Part shown: in pieces, positions 27,978-37,135 of the stretch
Numbering within the stretch: position 1 is the first letter of the stretch
Layout: every line of letters begins with the position of its first letter
From: Collinsella ureilytica
Lineage (GTDB): Bacteria > Actinomycetota > Coriobacteriia > Coriobacteriales > Coriobacteriaceae
Direction of reading: 5' to 3'
Length of the DNA: 64,000 nucleotides
Assembly: GCF_019795105.1 (NCBI RefSeq)
Contig: NZ_JAIMFO010000008.1
Span: 62,001-126,000, forward strand
Position numbers and translations under genes: made by a program
The notes under the pieces: generated by a model
The model's input: the letters and a program-made list of their open reading frames with translations, nothing else
What the model was told of the DNA's origin: nothing
The model's database searches: none

Positions 27978-28766
27978 TTACAGGACGCCACCTTCCATAG
28001 AACACCATGAACCTTGGTCATCTGCGGTGAGGATGACCGGCCCGTCGGCAGTAATGGCGACGGTGTTCTCATAGTGAGCAGCAGCCTTGCCATCGCGCGT
28101 ACGAACAACCCAACCATCAGAGCCAACAAGGGTGCGCGGACTGGCAAGCGTAATCATAGGCTCGATAGCGATAACCATGCCAACCTCGAGCTTAACACCC
28201 CGACCCGGCTTGCCATAGTTGGGAACATTGGGATCCTCGTGCATGGCTCGGCCAATTCCGTGGCCAACATAGTCTCGAAGCACACCGTACCCATGGCTTT
28301 CAGCAAGACTTTGAACAGCATGCCCAATATCTCCGATCCGGTTTCCCGGCAGAGCCTGCGCAATACCAGCCTTTAAGCAATCACGCGTTACCTCACAAAG
28401 TGCACGACGCTCCGCCGAAGGCCTGCCACAATAAAACGTCCAAGCGTTATCCCCTACCCAGCCATCCACAATGGCACCGGTATCGATTGATATGATGTCT
28501 CCATCGCGCAAAATGGTCTCTGGGTTGGGAATGCCGTGCACAACCTCATCGTTTACTGAGGCGCAAACCGTACCCGGAAAGCCTCCGTAGCCCTTAAAGG
28601 CAGGAATTCCCCCATGGCGGCGAATGATCTGCTCAGCCAGCTGATCGAGCTCAAAGGTAGAAACGCCCGGGCGCACCAAGGCTCCAACGCGGCGGAGCGC
28701 CGTCTTAGACAGCGCTCCAGCAACCTTCATCTGCTCAATCTCGTCTGAAGACTTGATCTTGATCAT
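27978..28766 (-). CDS. map: Methionine aminopeptidase, type I
   Basis: 262 residues. It removes the initiator Met from nascent proteins using a dinuclear metal centre. Ligand motifs are present: ISIDTGAIVDGWVGDNAWTF with the two Asp, GHGIGRAMHEDPNVPNYG with the His, and VIAIEPMI with a Glu. The start overlaps the adk stop by 4 bases, indicating coupling. A standard member of the spc region. Confidence 0.97.
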   Translation of the reverse strand: MIKIKSSDEIEQMKVAGALSKTALRRVGALVRPGVSTFELDQLAEQIIRRHGGIPAFKGYGGFPGTVCASVNDEVVHGIPNPETILRDGDIISIDTGAIVDGWVGDNAWTFYCGRPSAERRALCEVTRDCLKAGIAQALPGNRIGDIGHAVQSLAESHGYGVLRDYVGHGIGRAMHEDPNVPNYGKPGRGVKLEVGMVIAIEPMITLASPRTLVGSDGWVVRTRDGKAAAHYENTVAITADGPVILTADDQGSWCSMEGGVL

Positions 28767-29389
28767 AAACCGAGAGCCTTCTTAACATCCTCATAGACAG
28801 CATCCGGATCACGGTTGCCATCAATGGTTTTCAAGATGGACTGGCCACGATAGTACTCAACAAGCGGACTCGTTGATTTCTCGTACACGTCCAAGCGATT
28901 TTGAATCGTCTCAGGGCGATCATCATCGCGCTGATACATCTCTCCACCACAGTTAGGGCACGTCTCTTCAGTGGCAGTACCCGTATGCCCGCAATCGCGG
29001 CAGGTACGACGTGAAGAGAGGCGCTGAACAATCACATCAAAGGGCACATCGACCAGAAGTGCACAGTCAAGCTCACGACCAAGCTCAGACAGCTCGGAAT
29101 CGAGCGTCACTGCCTGGATGGTATTGCGCGGAAAGCCATCAAGCATAAAGCCAGATGCCGCATCATCCAAGGAGAGACGCTCTTTTACCAAGTCAATTAC
29201 CAACTGATCGGGGACAAGCTCGCCAGCATCCATATACTGCTTTGCCTGAATGCCTAACTCCGTACCACCTTTTACAGCAGCGCGCAGTAAGTCTCCAGTA
29301 GAAATATGCGCCAGGCCAAAATCGCGTACCAGACGCTGAGCTTGGGTACCCTTACCGGCACCTGGAGCTCCAAGCAGCACGATGTTCAT
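28763..29389 (-). CDS. adk: Adenylate kinase with zinc-type lid
   Basis: 208 residues; converts ATP plus AMP to two ADP. P-loop GAPGAGKGTQAQRL at residues 7-20, LDGFPRN motif and the long LID domain with four cysteines (CRDCGHTGTATEETCPNCGG), the zinc-binding form of Gram-positive bacteria. The ATG at 29389 has an AGGAG site; the 10-residue upstream extension is not conserved. Confidence 0.97.
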   Translation of the reverse strand: MNIVLLGAPGAGKGTQAQRLVRDFGLAHISTGDLLRAAVKGGTELGIQAKQYMDAGELVPDQLVIDLVKERLSLDDAASGFMLDGFPRNTIQAVTLDSELSELGRELDCALLVDVPFDVIVQRLSSRRTCRDCGHTGTATEETCPNCGGEMYQRDDDRPETIQNRLDVYEKSTSPLVEYYRGQSILKTIDGNRDPDAVYEDVKKALGL

Positions 29390-29440
29390 AAGCGGCTCCT
29401 CTCCCCTTTCGGATCTCACCCATGAGTGCGATCCTGATTG

Positions 29441-30727
29441 TTACTTAAAGAACCCGTCGTAATCGTACATCTTGAGCTGGCTCTCAACCTTGGCAAGGGT
29501 GTCCAACACCACGCCGACCATAATAAGCACCGAAGTGCCACCAAAGGCCTGAATGAGCTGGTTGCCCGTAAAGGAGAACACAATGGATGGAACAATGGCG
29601 ATCAGTGCCAAAAAGATTGCTGAGGGCAGCGTAATCTTGTTCAGCGCATTCTTAATATAGGTCGCCGTGGCCTTACCCGGACGCACGCCCGGAATAAAGC
29701 CGCCCTGCTTCTTCAGGTTATCCGCTGTATCATCTGGATTGAACACCATGGAGGTGTAGAAGTAGGCGAAAAACACGATGAGCACGACGTTTAAGACCCA
29801 GTTGATCCAGCCGCCCGAAAGGGCTCCCGCCATAGCCTGCACCCATCCCACATTGGGGAAAAAGACTGCAATTTGAGCCGGGAAGTACAGAAGCGCACTC
29901 GCAAAGATGATGGGGATAACGCCGGCCGTGTTTACCTTAATAGGCAGGTAGGTAGACTGGCCTCCCATAATGCGGCGGCCAACAACACGCTTGGCATACT
30001 GAACCGGGATCCTGCGCTGGCCACGCTCAAGAAAAACAATGAGCGGAATCACGCAAAGAATTACCGCAAAGACCACTACCGTCATAATGAGATCGGTGGT
30101 ACCACCCTCAGAGGAGCGGAAGATTGCCTTGGGCAGACCCGCCATAATATTGGCAAAGATGATAAGACTCATGCCATTGCCAATACCGCGCTGAGTAATG
30201 AGCTCACCGATCCACATAATGAGCATGGCACCTGCAACAAGGGTGCCGACGATCATGATGTCGAAGATCCACTCAGGAGCGCCGGCTCCGTTAAAGTTGA
30301 TCCCAAAGCTCTTGAACAAGAAGAGGTAGCCCACCGAATTAAGAATTGCCAGAGCAAGCGTTAAATAGCGCGTGTACTGGGTGATCTTGGTTTGGCCAAC
30401 CTCGCCTTCGCGAGCAAGCTCATGCAGGCTTGGAATAATGCCCTGGAAGAGCTGGAGAATAATCGAGCTCGTAATATAGGGCATGATGCCAAGTGAAAAG
30501 ACTGAGACATAGGACAGGGCTCCACCAGAAAAGAGATTCAAGAGAGCCATTGCCCCGCCAGCGACGGCATTTCCCGAGTTCAAGGACAGGCCGAGCATCC
30601 CTTGGAAGGGGATGCCAGGCACTGGCACGTGAGCACCTAAACGGTAGAGCAAAAGCATGGCAACGGTGAAGAGAATCTTCCCGCGCAGCTCCTCAATACG
30701 GAAGGTGTTTTTGAGCCCGGTTAGCAC
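29441..30727 (-). CDS. secY: Preprotein translocase subunit SecY
   Basis: 428 residues with ten membrane helices, the channel of the Sec translocon. GAHVPVPGIPF at the N-terminal plug region, VGQTKITQYTRYLTLALA, and cytoplasmic loops FLERGQRRIPVQYAKR and FNPDDTADNLKKQGGFIPGVRPGKAT (in parts) are typical. The start overlaps the rplO end by 7 bases, so the two are translationally coupled. Confidence 0.98.
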   Translation of the reverse strand: MLTGLKNTFRIEELRGKILFTVAMLLLYRLGAHVPVPGIPFQGMLGLSLNSGNAVAGGAMALLNLFSGGALSYVSVFSLGIMPYITSSIILQLFQGIIPSLHELAREGEVGQTKITQYTRYLTLALAILNSVGYLFLFKSFGINFNGAGAPEWIFDIMIVGTLVAGAMLIMWIGELITQRGIGNGMSLIIFANIMAGLPKAIFRSSEGGTTDLIMTVVVFAVILCVIPLIVFLERGQRRIPVQYAKRVVGRRIMGGQSTYLPIKVNTAGVIPIIFASALLYFPAQIAVFFPNVGWVQAMAGALSGGWINWVLNVVLIVFFAYFYTSMVFNPDDTADNLKKQGGFIPGVRPGKATATYIKNALNKITLPSAIFLALIAIVPSIVFSFTGNQLIQAFGGTSVLIMVGVVLDTLAKVESQLKMYDYDGFFK

Positions 30728-31170
30728 GGTAACTCAACCGTCCCGCCCTGAGCCTCGATCTTGGCCTTGGCGCTCGCCGAGACCTTATCGGCCTTAACGG
30801 TAAGCTTCTTAGAAAGCTCGCCACCACCGAGGATCTTTACCGGCTCATGCTCATTTTTAATGAGGCGGCAAGCCTTGAGAGCAGCACCGTCTACAACGGC
30901 ATCTGCCTCAAAACGAGCCTCAAGATCTGAGACGTTAATGGGCGTGTACTCAATGCGGCGGGGGCTCCTAAAGCCAGGAAGCTTGGGCAGGCGCATAGCC
31001 AAAGGCGTCTGGCCACCCTCAAAGCCAGCACCCTTGGTGCCACCAGAGCGAGAACCCTGACCATTCATGCCGCGACCCGAATAAGTTCCCTTACCCGAGG
31101 AATTGCCGCGACCAACGCGCTTGCGGCGCTTATTGGACCCCAATGCGGGGGTGAGATCGTGAAGCTGCAT
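30721..31170 (-). CDS. rplO: 50S ribosomal protein L15
   Basis: 149 residues: LHDLTPALGSNKRRKRVGRG, the Gly/Arg-rich GKGTYSGRGMNGQGSRSGG loop and KLTVKADKVSASAKAKIEA at the C-terminus. L15 is a late-assembly 23S binder. Normal order rpmD-rplO-secY. Confidence 0.98.
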   Translation of the reverse strand: MQLHDLTPALGSNKRRKRVGRGNSSGKGTYSGRGMNGQGSRSGGTKGAGFEGGQTPLAMRLPKLPGFRSPRRIEYTPINVSDLEARFEADAVVDGAALKACRLIKNEHEPVKILGGGELSKKLTVKADKVSASAKAKIEAQGGTVELPC

Positions 31171-31172
31171 AC

Positions 31173-31355
31173 TTACTCCTCTACAATCTCGACAAGGTGC
31201 TTGACCTTGAAGATCATGCCACGGACGCCCTCGTTATCGGCGATCTCGCGGGTGTGGTTGATCTTGCGAAGACCAAGAGCAGCAACGGTGCGCACCTGAT
31301 CTTCTTTGCACCCAATGGTGCTCCTGACCTGCTTAATCGTGATGGTCTTAGCCAT
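31173..31355 (-). CDS. rpmD: 50S ribosomal protein L30
   Basis: 60 residues: [25 protein letters not shown] and the hydrophobic C-terminal strand [14 protein letters not shown]. Present in Actinobacteria and most Firmicutes; normal place between rpsE and rplO. Confidence 0.97.
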   Translation of the reverse strand: MAKTITIKQVRSTIGCKEDQVRTVAALGLRKINHTREIADNEGVRGMIFKVKHLVEIVEE

Positions 31356-31361
31356 GATTCG

Positions 31362-31886
31362 CTACTCCTCCTTACCGATGAGCATCTGAGCCACGGTCAG
31401 ACCGCGACGCTCAGCGATGTCCTCGGGGCTGGTGAGCTCTTTTAAGCCCTCGGCAGCGGCCTTGATGATATTCAAGCCATTATCTGAACCGAGTGACTTA
31501 GCAAGAACATTCTTAACACCCGCAAGCTCAAAGAGGGGGCGCACCGCACCGCCGGCGATCACGCCGGTACCCTCTACAGCGGGCTTAATGAGGATGCGGG
31601 CAGCACCAAAGCGGCCAAGAACCTCGTGCGGCAAAGAGCCGTCCTCAGTTAGCGGCACGCGGAAGAGATGCTTTTTCGCATCGATACTGGCCTTGGAAAT
31701 GGCGGTGGGCACCTCGGCGGACTTACCCATGCCGATGCCGACCCTTCCCTTGCCATCGCCAACAACTACCAGGGCGACGAGGGACATGCGACGTCCACCC
31801 TTAACAGTCTTGGCTACGCGGTTAATAAAGACGACGCGCTCCTCGAACTCGGAGGCCTCGCGCTGCTGACGCTGATTACGAGCCAT
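31362..31886 (-). CDS. rpsE: 30S ribosomal protein S5
   Basis: 174 residues with the double-stranded RNA-binding-like N-domain ([20 protein letters not shown]) and the ribosomal S5 domain 2 ([20 protein letters not shown]). S5 contributes to decoding fidelity and the mRNA entry helicase. Normal neighbours rplR and rpmD. Confidence 0.98.
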   Translation of the reverse strand: MARNQRQQREASEFEERVVFINRVAKTVKGGRRMSLVALVVVGDGKGRVGIGMGKSAEVPTAISKASIDAKKHLFRVPLTEDGSLPHEVLGRFGAARILIKPAVEGTGVIAGGAVRPLFELAGVKNVLAKSLGSDNGLNIIKAAAEGLKELTSPEDIAERRGLTVAQMLIGKEE

Positions 31887-31899
31887 TGGTCAATACCTC

Positions 31900-32262
31900 C
31901 TAGAATTCGAGACCGGCAGCGCGGGCACCCTCAGCAAGTGCCTTAACGCGACCATGGTAGATACGTCCGCCACGATCAAAGCGAACAGCCTTGATGCCAG
32001 CCTCGATGGCGCGCTTACCAACGAGCTCACCGATCTTGCGGGCAGCCTCTTGGTTGCCACCGTTTTCAGACTTAAGATCGGACTCCAAGGTAGAGGCAGA
32101 TACGAGGGTTTTCCCATCCGTATCGTCCACGATCATGGCATAGATATTGGCGTTAGAGCGGACAACACGCAAACGCGGACGCTCGGGGGTACCGAAGATC
32201 TTGCCGCGAACGCGACGCTGGCGACGCTTCAGACCCGCCTGCTTCGCCTTATGCTTGTTCAT
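31900..32262 (-). CDS. rplR: 50S ribosomal protein L18
   Basis: 120 residues: [21 protein letters not shown] and [23 protein letters not shown] are the conserved 5S rRNA-binding segments. L18 with L5 and L25 forms the 5S RNP. Confidence 0.98.
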   Translation of the reverse strand: MNKHKAKQAGLKRRQRRVRGKIFGTPERPRLRVVRSNANIYAMIVDDTDGKTLVSASTLESDLKSENGGNQEAARKIGELVGKRAIEAGIKAVRFDRGGRIYHGRVKALAEGARAAGLEF

Positions 32263-32332
32263 TACAAACTCCTTTGAGTTCCGCCGGCACCTAACGGGGT
32301 ACCGGTCTTACGTATGGGTGTGTAAGGAAACC

Positions 32333-32869
32333 TTACTTGGCAGCCTTACCAAGCTTACGACGGATGTACTCACCGACGTAGTGGATACCCTTGCCCTTAT
32401 AAGGCTCAGGCGGACGCTTGGCGCGAATTTCAGCGGCAACCTGCCCGACCTGCTGCTTGTTGATACCCATAATGTTTACGTGCGTGTTATCAGGCACCTC
32501 AAAGGTAATGCCTTCGGGCTGCTCAATAATAACTGGGTGTGAAAAGCCAAGAGAGAACTCGAGGTTCTTGCCCTTTTGCTGCACACGATAGCCAACGCCG
32601 GCAAGCTCAAGACGCTTGACATAGCCCTCAGACACACCAGTCACCATGTTTTGAATGAGTGAACGGTTCAGTCCGTGGCGGGCGCGGGTTTCACGCTCCT
32701 CGTCAGAACGGCTTACGGTCAGTACGCCGTCCTCAACTGAAACGGAAAGCTTCTCATAAATATCCTGTTCAAGGGTGCCCTTCGGTCCTTTCACAGTGAC
32801 CGTAGAACCCTTGACTGTCACCTCGACCCCGGCGGGAATCTGGACAGGCTTCTTACCGATACGAGACAC
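32333..32869 (-). CDS. rplF: 50S ribosomal protein L6
   Basis: 178 residues, two similar alpha-beta domains: [21 protein letters not shown] and the C-terminal [21 protein letters not shown] motif. L6 contacts the sarcin-ricin loop region where GTPase factors bind. A 70-nt gap separates it from rplR. Confidence 0.98.
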   Translation of the reverse strand: MSRIGKKPVQIPAGVEVTVKGSTVTVKGPKGTLEQDIYEKLSVSVEDGVLTVSRSDEERETRARHGLNRSLIQNMVTGVSEGYVKRLELAGVGYRVQQKGKNLEFSLGFSHPVIIEQPEGITFEVPDNTHVNIMGINKQQVGQVAAEIRAKRPPEPYKGKGIHYVGEYIRRKLGKAAK

Positions 32870-32902
32870 GGTGATCTCCCTTCCTTCTACTCGCCGAATC
32901 GA

Positions 32903-33301
32903 TTACCAAACAAAGGCGACGACCTCGCCGCCGATGCCACGGCTACGGGCATCGCGGTCGGCCATAACACCTTGGCTCGTGGAAACAATTGCGGTACCCA
33001 AGCCACCGCGAACACGCGGGAGGTTCTTGGCACCCGAGTACTTGCGCAAACCTGGCTTAGAAATGCGCTTAATACCATTGATGACCTTGGTCTTCTTCGG
33101 TCCGTACTTAAGCGTAATGTGAAGGGTCTTGGCAGGGGCGGTATCCTCTACGGAATAGCCCTCAATATAGCCCTCCTCAAAGATGACGCGAGCGATCTCG
33201 ACGAGCTTTTTGCTGCTCGGCATCGAGACCTCCGTCTTGTTCGCAGAGTTACCGTTGCGGATACGCGTGAGCATGTCCGCGATCGGGTCTGTGAGATTCA
33301 T
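32903..33301 (-). CDS. rpsH: 30S ribosomal protein S8
   Basis: 132 residues: DPIADMLTRIRNGNSANKTEV and the C-terminal GLGTAIVSTSQGVMADRDAR stretch. S8 is a primary 16S rRNA binder and the spc-operon repressor in E. coli, where it binds the mRNA at the rplE start. Confidence 0.98.
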   Translation of the reverse strand: MNLTDPIADMLTRIRNGNSANKTEVSMPSSKKLVEIARVIFEEGYIEGYSVEDTAPAKTLHITLKYGPKKTKVINGIKRISKPGLRKYSGAKNLPRVRGGLGTAIVSTSQGVMADRDARSRGIGGEVVAFVW

Positions 33302-33429
33302 GCGGATTCTCCTTCGTTCTTGATGAACACGTGCCCCGGTTCTTTCTCACCCATGGCGAGAAAGCCAGAGCCAGGCACGTACTTCCATGCATCGGTGGAT
33401 GCGATCCTTACCGACGCGCTGGCAGTGAC

Positions 33430-33615
33430 TTACCAGCTGGCCTTCTTAATGCCGGGAAGCTCGCCTTTGAGTGCCAGCTCACGGAAGCAGACTCGGCACA
33501 GGCCGAATTTGCGATAAACCGAATGCGGACGCCCACAGCGCTGGCAGCGCGAATACTTGCGGGTCGAGAACTTCGGCTTGCGAGAGCACTTGACGATCAT
33601 CGATGTCTTAGCCAC
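33430..33615 (-). CDS. rpsN: 30S ribosomal protein S14, zinc-binding type Z, GTG start
   Basis: 61 residues beginning [18 protein letters not shown] after a GTG start with an excellent AGGAGG site 6 bases upstream. The four-cysteine zinc ribbon CQRCG...CRVC is intact, identifying the short, zinc-binding S14. The frame continues upstream to 33750 but that is not coding. Confidence 0.97.
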   Translation of the reverse strand: MAKTSMIVKCSRKPKFSTRKYSRCQRCGRPHSVYRKFGLCRVCFRELALKGELPGIKKASW

Positions 33616-33646
33616 GTATTTCCTCCTCACATGCTGTATATATGCA

Positions 33647-33692
33647 CCCCGAGTCGGCTTATACACCTTCGTACAAGCCGACGGCACCGGGG
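33647..33692 (-). promoter_or_regulatory. Hairpin between rplE and rpsN
   Basis: In the 85-nt gap the arms GTCGGCTT (33653-33660) and AAGCCGAC (33675-33682) pair perfectly, enclosed by CCCCG/CGGGG. No U-tract follows, so it is more likely an mRNA structural element (stability or translational control in the spc mRNA) than a terminator. Confidence 0.4.
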
Positions 33693-33700
33693 CTAGGAAC

Positions 33701-34258
33701 CTATTTCTTGAACGGGAAACCGAAGAAGTCGAGCAAAGCACGAGCCTCATCGTCGGTATGAGCGGTGGTCACGATGGTGATATCCATACCGCGTGTGTGA
33801 TCCACGGAATCGAAATCAACCTCGGGGAAGATGAGCTGCTCGGTAACGCCCATGGAGAAGTTACCGCGCCCGTCAAAGCTCTTGGGCGAAATGCCCCGGA
33901 AGTCACGAATACGAGGGATTGCAATGGAGGTCAGGCGGTCGAAGAACTCCCACATGCGGTTGCCGCGCAAGGTGACCTTAGCACCAATGGGCATACCAGC
34001 ACGCAGACGGAAGGATGCAATTGACTTACGGGCACGAGTGACCATGGGCTGCTGACCAGTAATGGTGCGAAGATCGCGAACAGCGCCATCGATTGCCTTG
34101 GAATCAGTTGCGGCCTCGCCAACGCCCATGTTCACCACGATCTTCTCGATCTTGGGAACCTGCATGACGTTCTTATAGCCAAACTTCTCCTGCATAGCCT
34201 TTTTGACCTCGTCTTGATACTTGGTCTTGAGGCGGGGGATGTACTTCTCGTCAGCCAT
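33701..34258 (-). CDS. rplE: 50S ribosomal protein L5, first gene of the spc block
   Basis: 185 residues from [20 protein letters not shown]; contains [40 protein letters not shown] and the C-terminal FGFPFKK. L5 binds 5S rRNA and contacts P-site tRNA. It normally follows rplX in one operon; here it heads a separate unit with its own 380-nt upstream region. ATG 34258 (AAGGAG site) is preferred over GTG 34264. Confidence 0.97.
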   Translation of the reverse strand: MADEKYIPRLKTKYQDEVKKAMQEKFGYKNVMQVPKIEKIVVNMGVGEAATDSKAIDGAVRDLRTITGQQPMVTRARKSIASFRLRAGMPIGAKVTLRGNRMWEFFDRLTSIAIPRIRDFRGISPKSFDGRGNFSMGVTEQLIFPEVDFDSVDHTRGMDITIVTTAHTDDEARALLDFFGFPFKK

Positions 34259-34644
34259 ATACACTCCTTTGGGGTTTTAAGTGCGGGGCAGTGGCCGTAT
34301 GAGCTGGGATATCCTTGAGCTCTGGCTGTCCTCGCACCTCCTGTCGCGACCTGTCGGAATGGCTTATACCGGCAGGACGATTGACCGACAGGAGCCGGGC
34401 AATACGTCGCTATGATACGCGCGAGCCGAAAGGATTGCTAGGAAAATCTATCCACACTCCCCGCTCAGCTGCGGAACTCCACAATTCAGAGAATTCCGCA
34501 GCCCGCTTGAGCCCGCGTGAATCCAAGGTTTCGCCAAAGATCATACCGAGCACTTGCCCCTGCCGCTTTCAAGATCAGCTCAAAAGGCCTTACATGCAAC
34601 TGAGCTGACCCTTCACGCAGCGGAGCTGACCTTACGCAATAGCT
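34259..34644. other. Intergenic leader/promoter region between metQ and rplE
   Basis: No gene. Contains an inverted repeat CCTGTCGG (34350-34357) / CCGACAGG (34385-34392) that would form a hairpin in the rplE leader, a preceding direct copy CCTGTCGCGA, and a near-perfect inverted repeat GCGGAACTC/GAGAATTCCGC at 34472-34500. A TATCAT box lies near 34412-34417 but no convincing -35 was found at the right distance, so the spc promoter remains unassigned. Confidence 0.5.
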
Positions 34645-35511
34645 TTAAAAGGCCGGCAAGACATCTTGGCCAAACTGCTGAGAAAGATAGGTCTTAAAAT
34701 CCTCCGACTGAAGGACTGAAACCAAAGCAGTAATTGCCTCATCATGCTCATGAGCAGGCGTGGTGCAGATGATATTGGCATACTGCTCAACAGCAACCGA
34801 ACCGGCCTCTTCATGCAAGAGCGCATCCTTTACGTGGTAGCCCGCCTCAATGGCATAGTTGCCATTAATGACGGCAAAGTCTACCGAATCCAAAGTACGT
34901 GGCAGAGCTGCAGCTTCAATCTCTTGGAATGTAAAATTATGCGGGTTATCGGCAACATCTTTCGGCGTTGCCTCAAGATTCTTTGGATCCTTGAGTGTAA
35001 TAAATCCCTGATCCGCCAAAAGCAGTAAGGCACGACCTTCGTTGGTTGGATCATTTGGAATTGCAATTACCGATCCGTATTCAATCCGGTCAAGGCTCTT
35101 CGATTTTCCGGCAAAGAGAGCCATTGGCTCAAAGTGAATTGCCCCTACTGAGACCAGATCGGTTCCGTTCTTCTCGTTATAGTTATTCAGGTAATTAATG
35201 TGCTGGAAGTAGTTTGCATCTACCTCACCTGAGCTTGTGTCTTTATTCGGCTGGATATAGTCGGTATACTCGCGCACCTTAAGCTCAATCCCCTTCTCTT
35301 TGAGCTTAGGAGCAGCAAAATCACTCAGAATGCTGGCATGAGGTGCCGGGCTTGCTGCAACGGTCAGCGTCTTGGACGCCGCCTTTTGAGATCCTGCAGA
35401 AGCCCCGGAGCCACCACATCCTACGAGCGAGGCCGTACCAACTACGCCCAACCCTGCCAGAGCAGCGCGAACAAAGGAGCGGCGAGAAAAAGAAGTCTGA
35501 GAGAAGTTCAT
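34645..35511 (-). CDS. metQ: Methionine ABC transporter substrate-binding lipoprotein
   Basis: 288 residues of the NlpA/MetQ family, binding D- or L-methionine outside the membrane. The N-terminus SFSRRSFVRAALAGLG has a twin-arginine motif followed by a lipobox SLVGC, so a Tat-exported lipoprotein is likely, consistent with lgt in this window. Core motifs: ASPAPHASIL, DANYFQHINYL, AIPNDPTNEGRALLLL and NGNYAIEAG. The ATG at 35511 has an AAAGGA site; the longer frame is rejected. Last gene of metNIQ. Confidence 0.95.
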   Translation of the reverse strand: MNFSQTSFSRRSFVRAALAGLGVVGTASLVGCGGSGASAGSQKAASKTLTVAASPAPHASILSDFAAPKLKEKGIELKVREYTDYIQPNKDTSSGEVDANYFQHINYLNNYNEKNGTDLVSVGAIHFEPMALFAGKSKSLDRIEYGSVIAIPNDPTNEGRALLLLADQGFITLKDPKNLEATPKDVADNPHNFTFQEIEAAALPRTLDSVDFAVINGNYAIEAGYHVKDALLHEEAGSVAVEQYANIICTTPAHEHDEAITALVSVLQSEDFKTYLSQQFGQDVLPAF

Positions 35512-35645
35512 GATATGTCCTTTCAAGGTGCACGAGTGAGCATCAACGAGCATGCAAAACGAAGCAAGCAAAGAACCGTCTGCTCAGCCACATCGCATGT
35601 TCCCAGCCAAGCAAGGCCAGTAGTTAACGGTGGCCAAGCAAGCGC

Positions 35646-36317
35646 CTAACGATGATCAACTGCACGTGCAATGAGGTTACAGATACTCTGAATAAGCTGA
35701 ACAAAGACAATAAGCAAAATAATGGTGGCAATCATTACACCGTTTTCGAAGCGATAGTAGCCATAGCGAACTGCAATATCGCCTAAGCCACCAGCACCTA
35801 AGGCTCCCGCAATTGCGGTATAGCCCAAAACTGCAATGAGGGTAACGGCAACGCCACGCACAATTGACGGAGCAGCCTCGGGCAACAGGGCCGAAAACAC
35901 AATGCGAGGCACCGAGGCACCGCAAGACTCTGCCGCCTCAACCACATCGCGCGGAATCTCAGCTAAAGACTGCTCAACCATGCGAGCAACAAAAGGAGCA
36001 CAGGCTACTACCAAAGGAGGCACAACACCGCGCACGCCCGTTGAGGTTCCTACGAGACGAGTCGTTACCGGTATCAAAGCGATCATCAAAATGATGAATG
36101 GCATAGATCGGCCAATATTTACAATCCAGCCCAACACTGCATGAACAAGCGTTGCTGGCCGAAGCCCACCGGGAGCTGTGAGGTGCAAGATCACACCAAG
36201 CGCAATGCCGAGTACATACGCGATGGCACATGACCCAAAGACCATGATGCACGTATCGAGCGACCCTTGAAAAAGCAGGGCACCAAACTCATCAAAGAAG
36301 CTCTGGATCTCAGGCAT
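35646..36317 (-). CDS. metI: Methionine ABC transporter permease
   Basis: 223 residues, five or so membrane helices (binding-protein-dependent transport inner membrane component). The EAA-type loop VVEAAESCGASVPRIVFSAL (a typical EAA...G motif) contacts MetN. The ATG at 36317 overlaps the end of metN by 8 bases; the frame continuing upstream into metN is not used. Confidence 0.95.
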   Translation of the reverse strand: MPEIQSFFDEFGALLFQGSLDTCIMVFGSCAIAYVLGIALGVILHLTAPGGLRPATLVHAVLGWIVNIGRSMPFIILMIALIPVTTRLVGTSTGVRGVVPPLVVACAPFVARMVEQSLAEIPRDVVEAAESCGASVPRIVFSALLPEAAPSIVRGVAVTLIAVLGYTAIAGALGAGGLGDIAVRYGYYRFENGVMIATIILLIVFVQLIQSICNLIARAVDHR

Positions 36318-37074
36318 CCCAGTCCACCTTTCCCAATAAGACACGGGTTGGCTCAGCTTGAGGTTGAGCAAACACATGCTCAACCGGTCCTTGTTCAACC
36401 ACGCGGCCAGCGTCGAGAACAGCAACCTGCGTGCAAATCTTTTCTACGACATCCATGGAGTGCGTAATGACCACAAGCGTTACACCCGTTTCTTCATTGA
36501 TGTCGCGCAAAAGTTTCAAAATCGTATTCGTGCTCTTAGGGTCGAGCGCCGAGGTGGCCTCATCACATAAGATGACCTCAGGCTCACAAGCAAGAGCGCG
36601 CGCAATAGCAACACGCTGCTGCTGGCCTCCAGAGAGCTGTGCTGGATATGCATGTGCCTTCTCGGAAAGCCCCACGCGCTTGAGCAAATTCAGTGCGCGC
36701 TCGCGATCCTGATCGCTCACCTTGCCCGTTGCTGCAAGAAAAGGAAAACAAACATTATCGAGGACGGTCTTTTGAGCCAAGAGCCCAAAATTCTGAAAGA
36801 TCATGGCAGTGCGACGCCGATACGCTCGAAGCTTTGCACCTTGAAGATCCGTCACATCTTTTCCGTCTGCAAAAATCTTTCCGGATGTGGGACGCTCAAG
36901 CAGATTAATGATTCTCACTAAGGTGGACTTACCTGCACCACTCATACCGATGATGCCAAAACGATCGCCATCAGCAATCGTGAGATTAATATCGCTCAGA
37001 GCATGTACCTCTGAAGAGGCTGAGCTCTGTTTCGAATCTCCAAAGACCTTGGAAACATGGTTAATCGTGATCAC
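36310..37074 (-). CDS. metN: Methionine ABC transporter ATP-binding protein, short form
   Basis: 254 residues. Walker A GMSGAGKSTLVRIINLL, signature LSGGQQQRVAIARAL, Walker B VILCDEATSALD and the H-loop TLVVITHSMDV are intact. The C-terminal NIL regulatory domain of E. coli MetN (about 90 residues) is absent, so feedback inhibition by methionine at the protein level is unlikely; control may instead lie in the upstream leader. GTG start (37074) with a CGGAG site. Confidence 0.93.
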   Translation of the reverse strand: MITINHVSKVFGDSKQSSASSEVHALSDINLTIADGDRFGIIGMSGAGKSTLVRIINLLERPTSGKIFADGKDVTDLQGAKLRAYRRRTAMIFQNFGLLAQKTVLDNVCFPFLAATGKVSDQDRERALNLLKRVGLSEKAHAYPAQLSGGQQQRVAIARALACEPEVILCDEATSALDPKSTNTILKLLRDINEETGVTLVVITHSMDVVEKICTQVAVLDAGRVVEQGPVEHVFAQPQAEPTRVLLGKVDWDA

Positions 37075-37106
37075 AGGTTTACTCCGCTCGATGCGATGTC
37101 AGAGAA

Positions 37107-37125
37107 GGCGGGCTTTACTCCCGCC
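37107..37125 (-). terminator. Hairpin just upstream of metN, possible attenuator
   Basis: Perfect stem GGCGGG/CCCGCC with a 7-nt loop. On the minus strand it is followed by TTCTCTGACATC, only a weak U-tract. It lies 32 bases upstream of the metN GTG and 11 bases after the stop codon of the Met-rich leader ORF, the position expected of an attenuator or ribosome-binding-site sequestor. Confidence 0.5.
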
Positions 37126-37135
37126 GGAGAAAAGC

